Positions 45,138 through 53,043 of a stretch of 64,000 nt of DNA are shown one piece after another. The notes below the pieces were generated by a model that was not told the DNA's origin, searched no databases, and was given only the letters and a program-made list of their open reading frames with translations. Position 1 is the first letter of the stretch, and each line of letters opens with the position of its first letter. Both the position numbers and the translations under genes were made by a program. The DNA comes from Massilia sp. IC2-477. GTDB taxonomy: Bacteria > Pseudomonadota > Gammaproteobacteria > Burkholderiales > Burkholderiaceae_D. The DNA is taken from assembly GCF_020707265.1 (NCBI RefSeq), contig NZ_JAJFEQ010000010.1, positions 62,001-126,000 on the forward strand, given 5' to 3'.

Positions 45138-45263
45138 GGTTTCTCCTCGTCGGCACGATGTGCCGTGGTTGTTGGTACGCAGTCGGCCTGTGTCGCGCCT
45201 CATGCAGGTCCGTCAAATGTATTTACGAATATATTGTCGTACGGAAACTGTTTCCAATTGTCA

Positions 45264-46504
45264 TTAAAATGTATGCACTGCGCGTAATCCCCCCACGTTT
45301 GGGGGCATTCCATTGCTCAGGAGCTGAGCCGCAACAGCGGCGCCATCCGGATCGACATGACTGGCGACTTCGCGCGCCTGCTGCGCCATCGCCGGCTGCA
45401 GGATGTGCCGCAGCAGCTCGGCTACTTGTTCCGGATGCGGTTCTTGTGGCGCGCCTGCCCCGATCGCAGTTCGGCGACCTGGCGGGCCCAATAGAACTGG
45501 TCGTATTGCTGGGGAATGATGAGCTGGGGTGCTCCGACCAGCGCGGCGGTGCTTGTGGTCCCCGCGCCGCCGTGATGCACGACCGCCGCCACACGCCTGA
45601 ACAGTGCGTGGTGGTTGCATTCATCGATGAGCAAGCAGTCTTCCGCTGAATCACTCCGGTCCAGTCCGGCCCAGCCACGCGACACGATGCACCTGCGCCC
45701 CAGGGCACGCGCCGCGGCGGCGAGCAGCGCCGCGGCGCCCTGTCCGGACATCGCGCTGCCGAAGCCGATGTAGACAGGGGCCTCGCCCGCATCCAGGAAG
45801 CGCTGCACCTCGTCGGGCAAGGCACGGTCGTCGGCGAGCATCCATGCCCCGGTCTGGATCACTGCGGGATCAGCCGGGCCCGGCCACGGCGCCAGCACCG
45901 GATCGGCCGCCAGCCAGGGGAAGCTGGTCAACACGTGGCTGCGGACATCATCGACGGCGGCCAGCCCGAGTGCTGCCCGGTGTTGGTTGAGCGGCGCGCG
46001 CCAGGCCAGGTTCCAGCGCTGCGCATCGCGCTCCCAGCGCTCTGGATAGTCGGTGCTCGCGGCATCCGGCCGCTCGCCCAGGCTCGTATAGACGGGCGGC
46101 GCATGACAGGGAGAAGGCAAGGCCGCGGGGCAGAAGGCTGCGAAGACGTAGGGAACGCCCATTGCTTCGGCGATCGATGGCGCGGCGATCTGCAGCGCAG
46201 TGGCCCCGACGATCAGCTCGCAGCCACGGGCGGCCTCGCTGATGGCGCTGAACTGTGCGGCCAGGGTTCGCTCCGCCATGCCCTGCATATCGGTGGCCGC
46301 CGGGGCAGCCGATGCAGCCGGGCCCGGCTGCCGTAGCGCCGGCCCGACAGCGTATGCCCGGAAACCCATGGCTGCGATCCATTCGCAGAAGTCGGGCGGG
46401 ACGCAGAAACAGGGATCGTGGCCGCGCTCCCGCAGGGCCATTGCGAGGGCCAGCATGGGCTGCACGTCGCCCCTGGTGCCGATGGTCGAAAGAAGTATGC
46501 GCAT
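45264..46504 (-). pseudogene. Macrolide-type glycosyltransferase broken by a frameshift
   Basis: A family-1 (UGT/MGT-like) glycosyltransferase. The intact reading frame gives 360 residues: the N-terminal TIGTRGDVQPMLALAMAL and the acceptor-sugar region HHGGAGTTSTAALVGAP are present. At about 45462-45467 one base appears to be missing. The normal C-terminal continuation (IGAGAPQEPHPEQVAELL ... AREVASHVDPDGAAVAAQLL) is in the next frame and ends at 45264, giving about 413 residues in all. The truncated product loses its last helix region. A sequencing error is possible. It is divergent from the MerR gene. Confidence 0.78.
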
Positions 46505-46542
46505 GCTGGTCGTGCTCCTGCTCCGGTTGAACGATGCCGGAC

Positions 46543-46573
46543 AGTCTACAAACTCACGCTACGTGAGATGCAA
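46543..46573 (-). promoter_or_regulatory. MerR-type promoter of the glycosyltransferase
   Basis: On the minus strand, TTGCAT (complement of 46568-46573), a 19-bp spacer and TAGACT (complement of 46543-46548). The spacer is occupied by the dyad CTCACG-N3-CGTGAG (46553-46567). A 19-bp spacer with a centred dyad is the hallmark of MerR-activated promoters. Confidence 0.72.
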
Positions 46574-46600
46574 GGGTGGGGATGCTCTTTCTTCCGGCAC

Positions 46601-46631
46601 TTGAACCTGACGCTGCGTGAGCTTGTACACT
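46601..46631 (+). promoter_or_regulatory. MerR-type autoregulated promoter
   Basis: TTGAAC (46601-46606), a 19-bp spacer and TACACT (46626-46631), with CTGACG-N3-CGTGAG (46607-46621) in the spacer. It is the same operator as the divergent promoter, differing by two bases. The predicted transcript starts only 2-3 nt before the merR ATG. Confidence 0.72.
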
Positions 46632-46640
46632 GGCACCACC

Positions 46641-47342
46641 ATGGACATCCCCGACACTCCCGGAAAACTCTGGCGCATTGGCGAACTCGCGGCCGCGACC
46701 AAGGTGACGGTGAGGACCCTGCACCATTACGAGCAGATCGGCCTGCTGGCCGCGGTGCGGCGCAGCGGCGGCAGGCACCGGCTGTACGACGATGCCGCGG
46801 TCAGGCAGCTGTACCGGATCCGTGCGCTGCGCGAACTCGGCCTGTCGCTGGACGACATCAAGGCCAGCCTTGGCCAGGATGAATCATTGATGGGAATGCT
46901 CCAGACCCAGCTCGCACGCACCGAAGAGCGCATGCTGCAGTTGGGCGGCTTGCGCGACCGCCTCCGCAGCCTGACGGCACTGCCCGAAAAACATATTGAT
47001 GCGGACAGCCTCCTGGCAACGCTGGCCGCGATGCGATCAATCGAGCAGCGTTCGCATGCGCCCAAGGCGGGGCAAGGCCTCGGGGCATGGGAACGCGTTG
47101 GCCGGGAACTGCGGACATGCATGGACACGGGACTCGCACCGGATGCGCCGGCGGCACAGGCAATCGCCCGGCGCGCACGCGCATTGATCCGGGAATTCAG
47201 CGGCGGCGACCCGAGGGTGGAGGAAGCCTTGGCGCGGCTGCGTTCGGTTGCGCCGCCGACTGGCTTGCATGGATGGGATGCGGCGCTGGTGGCCTACCTC
47301 GACAAAGCGCTGGCCTGCGGCGCATCGGCGCCGCAGGCGTGA
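46641..47342 (+). CDS. MerR-family regulator with TipA-like antibiotic-binding domain
   Basis: A 233-residue MerR activator. The helix-turn-helix and wing (11-60, IGELAAATKVTVRTLHHYEQIGLL) are followed by a coiled coil (about 80-112) and a C-terminal helical domain (about 145-225) with RELRTCMDTG and IREFSGGDPRVEEAL. The last resembles the TipAS/albicidin-binding effector domain, so it probably senses a drug-like molecule. The ATG at 46641 is chosen from the promoter position; an in-frame GTG at 46617 lies upstream of the predicted transcript start. It diverges from a glycosyltransferase gene. Confidence 0.83.
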   Translation: MDIPDTPGKLWRIGELAAATKVTVRTLHHYEQIGLLAAVRRSGGRHRLYDDAAVRQLYRIRALRELGLSLDDIKASLGQDESLMGMLQTQLARTEERMLQLGGLRDRLRSLTALPEKHIDADSLLATLAAMRSIEQRSHAPKAGQGLGAWERVGRELRTCMDTGLAPDAPAAQAIARRARALIREFSGGDPRVEEALARLRSVAPPTGLHGWDAALVAYLDKALACGASAPQA

Positions 47343-47345
47343 GGA

Positions 47346-47729
47346 CTATTCGTCGTTGATGCGGTTGATGGCCCGGCGATCGCGCTTGGTCGGACGCCCC
47401 TTGAGTTCCATGCTCGGTTCGGGGAACAGCCGGCGCGCGGTCTTGTCGTTTTCGCGCTTGGCGATGCTCTCGTCGGTTTCGAAATACAGGGTGCGCGCTA
47501 CCGGCGCCGGGCCGCGCGTGCCGGAAATCGCGGCCACGATCACTTCCCAGCGGTCCGAGCCGTTGTCGATGAAGATCTTGTCGTTCACCTTGACGTTGCG
47601 CGCCGGTTTGATCGGCTCGCCGTCGATGCGCACGCGGCCGCGGTCGATCGCGTCGGTCGCCATCGAGCGCGTCTTGAAGAAGCGCGCCGCCCACAGCCAT
47701 TTGTCGATTCGTACGTTGTTGTCTTCCAT
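47346..47729 (-). CDS. hslR: Heat-shock S4-domain RNA-binding protein Hsp15
   Basis: A 127-residue S4-domain protein (VRIDKWLWAARFFKTRSMATDAIDRGRVRI, within residues 6-35) with a basic C-terminus (GRPTKRDRRAINR). Hsp15 binds free 50S subunits carrying nascent chains and helps recycle stalled ribosomes after heat shock. Length and pattern fit the family. It converges on the merR gene with a 3-nt gap. Confidence 0.88.
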   Translation of the reverse strand: MEDNNVRIDKWLWAARFFKTRSMATDAIDRGRVRIDGEPIKPARNVKVNDKIFIDNGSDRWEVIVAAISGTRGPAPVARTLYFETDESIAKRENDKTARRLFPEPSMELKGRPTKRDRRAINRINDE

Positions 47730-47744
47730 GTTGCCTACCCTAAT

Positions 47745-48905
47745 TTATGCATAGCCGATCGCGAAGATCCGCATGACCAGTTTATACACCATGTAGGCCA
47801 ATCCATAGCTCGCACGCCGGAACCAGCCCGTGTGGGCATAATCCTCGGCCCGGATCGGCACGCCGTCCGCGATGCCGCGCTCGATGTGCGCGCGCATGGT
47901 GGCGGCGAAGCGCTCGTCCAGCACCACCACATTGGCTTCCTGGTTCAGGAACAGCGACAGCCCGTCGCAGTTGCTGGAGCCGACCGTGGCCCAGTCGTCA
48001 TCGACCACCGCGACCTTGGCGTGCAGCTGGGTCTTGCGGTACTCGACCACCCGGATGCCGTCGGCCAGCAGCTTGGGGTAGAAGGAGTGGGCCACCATGT
48101 CCTGGATGACGAACTCCCCTACCCCGATGAGCAAGGTCACCTGCACCCCGCGCCGTGCCGCATGCGCGAGCGCCTTGCGGAACTTGCGGCCCGGCGCGAA
48201 GTACGGGGTTGCTAGCAGCACGCTGTGCTTGGCGCGGCCCAGGGCCTGCAGGTACGCACGCTGGATGGTGGAACGGTTGCGCAGGTTGTCGCGCACCACG
48301 AAGGCGGCGCGCGCGGGGTAGGCGCAGGACTGCTCCGCTTCCTTGCGCATTTCCTTGAACAGCTCGATGCGCTGCCTGAGCTTCAGGCGTCCCGCGCGCA
48401 GCCACTGGCCCTGGGCCTCGTCATGGATCTGGGCCACCAGCGGACCGCGTACCTGGACCGTGAAATCCCAGCGCGGCGCGGGCAGGCGATGCTTGTCGGC
48501 GTGGTCGCAACGCCAGTCGTCGTTGATGTTGATGCCGCCCACGAAGGCGACGTCGCGGTCGACCACGACGATCTTGCGGTGCGAGCGCGCGATGCCGCGC
48601 TTGCACCAGGGGTTGAAGACGCGGTACTGCACGCCGGCGCTTGCGAAGGCTTCGCCCAGGCGCAGCGCGGGCCGGTGCTCGGTACCGATCCAGTCGACCA
48701 GCACGCGCACCTTGACGCCACGGCGGTCGGCGCGGATCAGGGCGTCGCGCACGGCATGCCCGACCTCATCCTCGGCGAAGATATAGGTTTCGAACAGGAT
48801 GTCGTACTGCGCCGCGTCGATGGCGGCGATCAGGGCCGGGAAGAACGCGGTGCCGCTCTCCAGCAGGGTGACATCGTTGTTGTCGACAAAGCTGACGTGG
48901 CGCAT
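47745..48905 (-). CDS. clsB: Cardiolipin synthase B (phospholipase D family)
   Basis: A 386-residue ClsB-type enzyme. Two HKD motifs are present: His109-Lys111-Asp116 (SHRKIVVVD) and His295-Lys297-Asp302 (LHAKVAVVD). It makes cardiolipin or other anionic phospholipids at the inner membrane. It lacks the N-terminal membrane helices of ClsA, as expected for ClsB. It starts 3 nt after the stop of the endonuclease/phosphatase-family gene, a common pairing (ybhO/ybhP in E. coli). Confidence 0.92.
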   Translation of the reverse strand: MRHVSFVDNNDVTLLESGTAFFPALIAAIDAAQYDILFETYIFAEDEVGHAVRDALIRADRRGVKVRVLVDWIGTEHRPALRLGEAFASAGVQYRVFNPWCKRGIARSHRKIVVVDRDVAFVGGININDDWRCDHADKHRLPAPRWDFTVQVRGPLVAQIHDEAQGQWLRAGRLKLRQRIELFKEMRKEAEQSCAYPARAAFVVRDNLRNRSTIQRAYLQALGRAKHSVLLATPYFAPGRKFRKALAHAARRGVQVTLLIGVGEFVIQDMVAHSFYPKLLADGIRVVEYRKTQLHAKVAVVDDDWATVGSSNCDGLSLFLNQEANVVVLDERFAATMRAHIERGIADGVPIRAEDYAHTGWFRRASYGLAYMVYKLVMRIFAIGYA

Positions 48906-48908
48906 GGC

Positions 48909-49718
48909 CTACGCGAGCTGCAGTTCCGCCACGATCGGTGCGTGGTCGGACAGCTTGGCCCACAGCGGGCCGTGCATCACTTGCGCGTTATCCACCTGAA
49001 AGCCGCGCACATAGATGCGGTCGAGGCGGAACCAGGGCAGCATGGCCGGGAAGGTGCGCGCCGGCGCCAGGCGCGGCTGCCGGCCGGCCCAGCTGCGCAC
49101 CATGTCGCCCAGCGGCGACTTCGGCCTTAGCTCGTCGAACACCTCGACCACGCCGAGGGCGTTGCGCAGGCGGTCGCTGAGGGTATTGCGCCAGTCGTTG
49201 AAGTCGCCGGCAATGATCACCGGCTCGCCGTGCGAAGAGGCGTTGACGTGCTCGATCAGGGCCTCGGTCTGGCGCCCGCGGCTGCCTTCGAACAGGCCCA
49301 GGTGCACCACGTAGCAGTGGACGCGGCCACCCTGCGTGTTCAGCACGCAGTGCAGGATGCCGCGCTGCTCGTAGGCGTGGTCGGAGACGTCGTGGTTGTG
49401 CGAATTCTCGATCGGGAAGGCGCTCAGCAGCGCATTGCCGTGGTGGCCGTGGTCGTACACGGCGTTCATGCCGTAGGCGCTGTGGTGCTTCTCGCCCTTG
49501 AAATAATCGTACTGGGCGGTCTCGGGCCAGTGGCGGTGCGCATGCTCTTCCTTGCCGTAGCGCGCCTGGAAACGGTCGTGCCGGCCCTGCACTTCCTGCA
49601 GGAAGACGACATCGGCATGGAATTCGGCGATCGCCTTCTTCAACGCGATCACGCGCGGCTGGCTGCGCAGCGAGGAGACGCCCTTGTGGATGTTGTAGGT
49701 GGCCACACGAATTTTCAT
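48909..49718 (-). CDS. Endonuclease/exonuclease/phosphatase family protein (YbhP-like)
   Basis: A 269-residue metal-dependent EEP-fold hydrolase. Conserved residues are Asn9 (YNIH), Glu42 (FLQEVQ), and the GDFNDW and SDHAP motifs. Its place before clsB matches the ybhP-ybhO pair, which suggests a lipid-related phosphodiesterase role rather than DNA repair; this is inference. The ATG at 49718 has no strong ribosome site. Confidence 0.88.
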   Translation of the reverse strand: MKIRVATYNIHKGVSSLRSQPRVIALKKAIAEFHADVVFLQEVQGRHDRFQARYGKEEHAHRHWPETAQYDYFKGEKHHSAYGMNAVYDHGHHGNALLSAFPIENSHNHDVSDHAYEQRGILHCVLNTQGGRVHCYVVHLGLFEGSRGRQTEALIEHVNASSHGEPVIIAGDFNDWRNTLSDRLRNALGVVEVFDELRPKSPLGDMVRSWAGRQPRLAPARTFPAMLPWFRLDRIYVRGFQVDNAQVMHGPLWAKLSDHAPIVAELQLA

Positions 49719-49804
49719 GGGAACATTCTAACAACATCAGGCGCCCAGGCCGGCGCGGCCGGTCCAATCGTGCGGTGCCAGCGGGAAAGGTGTGCGCGCG
49801 CTGC

Positions 49805-50551
49805 TCAGGCGCCCAGGACCTGCCCCAGCAGCCTCCGTTCGAGGGCCGCGAAGTCCGCACTGCCGCGCTCGCGTGGCCGCGCCAGCGGCACCGGGATGTC
49901 GCAGGCGATGCGGCCGCCGTCGATGACCAGCACGCGGTCGGCCAGGGCCAGCGCCTCCTGGACGTCGTGCGTCACCAGCACGGCGCTGAAGCCGTGGCGC
50001 AGCCACAGGGTCTCGATCAGGCGCTGCATCTCGATGCGGGTCAAGGCGTCGAGGGCGCCCAGCGGCTCGTCCAGCAGCAGCAGGCGCGGCGCATGCACGA
50101 GGGCGCGGGCCAGGGCGACGCGCTGGCGCTGGCCGCCGGACAGCACCGCCGGCCACTCATGGGCACGGGACGCCAGTCCCACCGTCTCCAGGGTTTGCAG
50201 TGCCCGGTCCTTGCCCCCAGGCAGCCCGAGGGCGACATTGTCCAGCACGCTTTTCCAGGGCAGCAGGCGCGCATCCTGGAACATCAGGCGCGTCGCGCCC
50301 TCGCCGGCCGCCACTTCCACCGCACCGCCATCCGGCGCTTCCAGTCCAGCCAGCAGGCGCAGCAGCGTACTCTTGCCGCAGCCGCTGCGCCCGATCACGG
50401 CCACGAACTCGCCGGGCGCGATGCGCAGCTCGATGTCGTCCAGCACCACGCGTTCGCCGTAGCGCTTGCGCAGCGCACGCAGTGCCACGGCCGCACCCTG
50501 GCGGTCGGCCACGGCTGCGGGCGCCGCGGCTTCGTCGATCGTCACGTCCAT
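49805..50551 (-). CDS. ssuB: Sulfonate ABC transporter ATP-binding protein SsuB
   Basis: A 248-residue ABC ATPase: Walker [10 protein letters not shown] (54-62), signature LSGGQ (137-141), Walker B LLLLDE (157-162) and a switch His in VTHDV. It powers import of aliphatic sulfonates or taurine. Length and [15 protein letters not shown] match SsuB. The ATG at 50551 is preferred to a GTG at 50560, because AAAGGTG is well spaced for it. It is the last gene of ssuA-ssuC-ssuB. Confidence 0.9.
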   Translation of the reverse strand: MDVTIDEAAAPAAVADRQGAAVALRALRKRYGERVVLDDIELRIAPGEFVAVIGRSGCGKSTLLRLLAGLEAPDGGAVEVAAGEGATRLMFQDARLLPWKSVLDNVALGLPGGKDRALQTLETVGLASRAHEWPAVLSGGQRQRVALARALVHAPRLLLLDEPLGALDALTRIEMQRLIETLWLRHGFSAVLVTHDVQEALALADRVLVIDGGRIACDIPVPLARPRERGSADFAALERRLLGQVLGA

Positions 50552-50563
50552 GTCCGGCACCTT

Positions 50564-51397
50564 TCAGCGATAAGCGGGATTCCAGCGCAGGAAGCGGCGC
50601 TCCAGCAGGCGCGCCAACAGGTCCGCGGCCTTGCCCAGCAGGGCATACAGCAGGATGCCGACCAGCACCACGTCGGTCTGGAGGAACTCGCGCGCATTCA
50701 TCGTCATGTAACCGATGCCGGACTGGGCCGAGATCGTTTCGGCGACGATCAGGAGCACCCACACCAGGCCGAGCGAGAAGCGCACGCCCACCAGGATCGA
50801 GGGCAAGGCCGCCGGCAGGATCACGTCGCGGTATAGCGCCCAGCCGGACAGGCCGTAGCTGCGCGCCATCTCGATCAGGCCCTGGTCGGCCGAGCGGATG
50901 CCGTGGAAGGTGTTCAGGTAGACCGGAAAGAACACACCCACCGCCAGCAGGAACAGCTTGGCGGTCTCGTCGATGCCGAACCACAGGATCACCAGCGGGA
51001 TCAGGGCCAGCGCCGGGATGTTGCGGATCATCTGCAAGGTGGTGTCGAGCAGGGTCTCGGCGCGCCGCGAGCTGCCGTTGAGCAGGCCCAGCACCAGCCC
51101 GAGGCCGGCGCCGATGCCGAAGCCCACGGCCGCGCGCCACAGGCTGGTGCGCAGGTGGGCCCACAGCTCGCCCGACTCGGCCAGCGACCGGAACGCGGCC
51201 AGCACCTGCAGCGGCTCCGGCAGGATGCGGCTCGACAGCCAGCCGGCCTGCGCCGCCACCTGCCAGAACACGATCAGCGCGGCCGGCAGCGCCCAGGGCG
51301 CCAGCGCGGCCAGTCCGGCACGGCCGCCGGGCCAGGCCAGGCGCAACGAAGACCAGGCCGGGGCCGGGGCCGCATGCAGCAGTTCGGAGTTCGCCAT
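50564..51397 (-). CDS. ssuC: Sulfonate ABC transporter permease SsuC
   Basis: A 277-residue inner-membrane permease with about six helices. The permease EAA-like loop with GLIEMARSYG...ILPAALPSILVGVR is seen near residues 180-205. It pairs with SsuB and the binding protein SsuA. AAGGGGG precedes the ATG. It lies 10 nt after ssuA and 12 nt before ssuB. Confidence 0.92.
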   Translation of the reverse strand: MANSELLHAAPAPAWSSLRLAWPGGRAGLAALAPWALPAALIVFWQVAAQAGWLSSRILPEPLQVLAAFRSLAESGELWAHLRTSLWRAAVGFGIGAGLGLVLGLLNGSSRRAETLLDTTLQMIRNIPALALIPLVILWFGIDETAKLFLLAVGVFFPVYLNTFHGIRSADQGLIEMARSYGLSGWALYRDVILPAALPSILVGVRFSLGLVWVLLIVAETISAQSGIGYMTMNAREFLQTDVVLVGILLYALLGKAADLLARLLERRFLRWNPAYR

Positions 51398-51407
51398 CAC
51401 GCCCCCT

Positions 51408-52394
51408 TCAGCGCGCGGACGCCGGCAAGGCGTCCTTCACCGCGATCGGTTTCGGAATCAGTTTCAGGCCGTGGAAAGCATCGGCGATGCGCTGCTGCTC
51501 GCGCACCACCTCGTCCGACATCGGTTTCACGCCATAGGCGTAACGGCGCGCCGCCAGCTCGACCACGTTGCGCGCCAGCCCGGTCTGCGCCGACAGGATG
51601 GTCGCCACCTCGGCCGGATTGGCGCGGCCCCATTCGTCGACCTTGGCGATCTCTTCGATCAGGATGCGCGTGAGCCCGGGCTGGCCCTCGGCGAAGCTGC
51701 GCGAGGCCAGGTAGAACTGGTGGTTCGACACCAGGCCGCGGCCGTCGACCAGCACGCGCGCACCGAGCTGCTGCTCGGCCGCAGCCAGGAAGGGGTCCCA
51801 GATCACCCAGGCGTCGACGCTGCCGCGCTCGAAGGCGGCGCGCGCATCTGCCGGCGGCAGGTAGACCGGCTGGATCGCGTTGTAGGGAATGCCGGCCTTC
51901 TCCAGCGCCCTGACCAGCAGGAAATGCACGTTCGATCCCTTGTTCAGCGCCACCTTCTTGCCGCGCAGGTCCGCCAGGGACCGTAGCGGTGAATCCTTGG
52001 GCACCACGATGGCTTCGCTGGACGGCGACGGCGGCTCGTGCCCGACATAGACCAGGGCGGCGCCGGCGGCCTGGGCGAAGATCGGCGGCGCCTCGCCCAC
52101 CGTGCCGAAATCGATGCTGCCCACGTTTAATCCTTCGAGCAGCACCGGCCCGGCGGGAAACTCGGTCCACTTGACGCCGATGTTCTGCGCCGCCAGGCGT
52201 TTTTCCAGCGTGCCGCGGCCCTTGAGCAGGGTCAGGGTGCCGTATTTCTGGTAGCCGATGCGCACCTGGCTGACGGGCTGGGCCTGGGCCAGTCCGGGCA
52301 GGCCGGCAGCCAGGCCGGCCGCGATCAGGCCCAGGCTGCGGCGGCGTGCCGGACGCGCGGGATGGTGGCTTGTTTTCTCGTTGTTGACGCTCAT
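51408..52394 (-). CDS. ssuA: Sulfonate-binding protein SsuA
   Basis: A 328-residue periplasmic binding protein. The leader has RRRSLGLIAAGLAAG, a possible Tat signal, ending near residue 39 (AQA). The SsuA segments IGYQKYGTLTLLKGRGTLE and VEFPAGPVLLEGLNVGSIDFG-like region are seen. It captures aliphatic sulfonates for SsuC/SsuB. The monooxygenase gene ssuD is not adjacent. An AAAGGCGAG site precedes the ATG at 52394. Confidence 0.9.
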   Translation of the reverse strand: MSVNNEKTSHHPARPARRRSLGLIAAGLAAGLPGLAQAQPVSQVRIGYQKYGTLTLLKGRGTLEKRLAAQNIGVKWTEFPAGPVLLEGLNVGSIDFGTVGEAPPIFAQAAGAALVYVGHEPPSPSSEAIVVPKDSPLRSLADLRGKKVALNKGSNVHFLLVRALEKAGIPYNAIQPVYLPPADARAAFERGSVDAWVIWDPFLAAAEQQLGARVLVDGRGLVSNHQFYLASRSFAEGQPGLTRILIEEIAKVDEWGRANPAEVATILSAQTGLARNVVELAARRYAYGVKPMSDEVVREQQRIADAFHGLKLIPKPIAVKDALPASAR

Positions 52395-52519
52395 GAACTC
52401 GCCTTTCTTGATGAGTCCATAGCGTAGAACGCGCAAACTTGAAAGAAAACTAATCGTTTGGCACATCCTTATGCGGCGCCCGTTTTAAGGTTTCGCGCAT
52501 ATCGATGGCCGGATTTCCG

Positions 52520-52972
52520 CTAGCGCGACACGTGGCGCGGCAGCTGCAGGATGGCTTCGGCGTTGGAGGACGAGAAGCAGCGGTCGGCCGCCTCGAGATG
52601 AGGCAGCCAGGCGTACTGCGTGTGCTCGCGCGGGCTCAGGGTGACTGGAATATCGCGCGGGACGCAGACCGAGAACACGTGCTCGGTGTTGTGGGTGACG
52701 CCGGGCGCGTAGCGGTGGCGCCAGACGGGGTAGATCTCGTAGACGTTGGACAGCCGCCAGTCGTGCAGGCGGATCCTGTCGCCGTCGGCCACGATGCCGG
52801 TTTCCTCGAACAGTTCGCGGGCGGCGGTTTGCAGCAGGGGTTCGTCGGGGGCGTCGAGCGAGCCGGTGACGGATTGCCAGAAGCCCGGGCGATCGGCGCG
52901 TTCGATCAGCAAGACCTCCATGGCGGAGGTGTGGATGACGACCAGGACCGATTCGGGAATCTTGTGGGGCAT
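52520..52972 (-). CDS. nudB: Dihydroneopterin triphosphate pyrophosphatase NudB
   Basis: A 150-residue Nudix hydrolase of folate synthesis; it removes pyrophosphate from dihydroneopterin triphosphate. PESVLVVIHT and WQSVTGSLD match NudB. The Nudix box is at 37-60 (REL-FEETGI), with one extra residue between the leading Gly and the first Glu compared with the standard spacing. The start at 52972 lies only about 10 nt past the aspS terminator and lacks a ribosome site. Confidence 0.87.
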   Translation of the reverse strand: MPHKIPESVLVVIHTSAMEVLLIERADRPGFWQSVTGSLDAPDEPLLQTAARELFEETGIVADGDRIRLHDWRLSNVYEIYPVWRHRYAPGVTHNTEHVFSVCVPRDIPVTLSPREHTQYAWLPHLEAADRCFSSSNAEAILQLPRHVSR

Positions 52973-52982
52973 AGGGCCAAAT

Positions 52983-53025
52983 AAAAAAACGCGGGCGCAG
53001 CCATTATATGGCCGCGCCCGCGTTT
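52983..53025 (-). terminator. aspS terminator with a -10 box in its loop
   Basis: AAACGCGGGCGC/GCGCCCGCGTTT is a 12-bp stem, extended by GGCCA/TGG pairs, and is followed on the minus strand by seven T. The loop contains TATAAT (complement of 53003-53008) with TTCGAT 17 bp upstream (complement of 53026-53031), a possible nudB promoter. Confidence 0.8.
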
Positions 53026-53043
53026 ATCGAACCCAAGGACCGT

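Noticed and set aside
45264..45620. Separate small gene after the glycosyltransferase
   Set aside because: Its C-terminal part reads as the continuation of the glycosyltransferase after a frameshift, so it is treated as part of that pseudogene.
46617..46640. Upstream GTG start for the MerR protein
   Set aside because: It lies before the predicted transcript start inside the operator-promoter, so the ATG at 46641 fits better.
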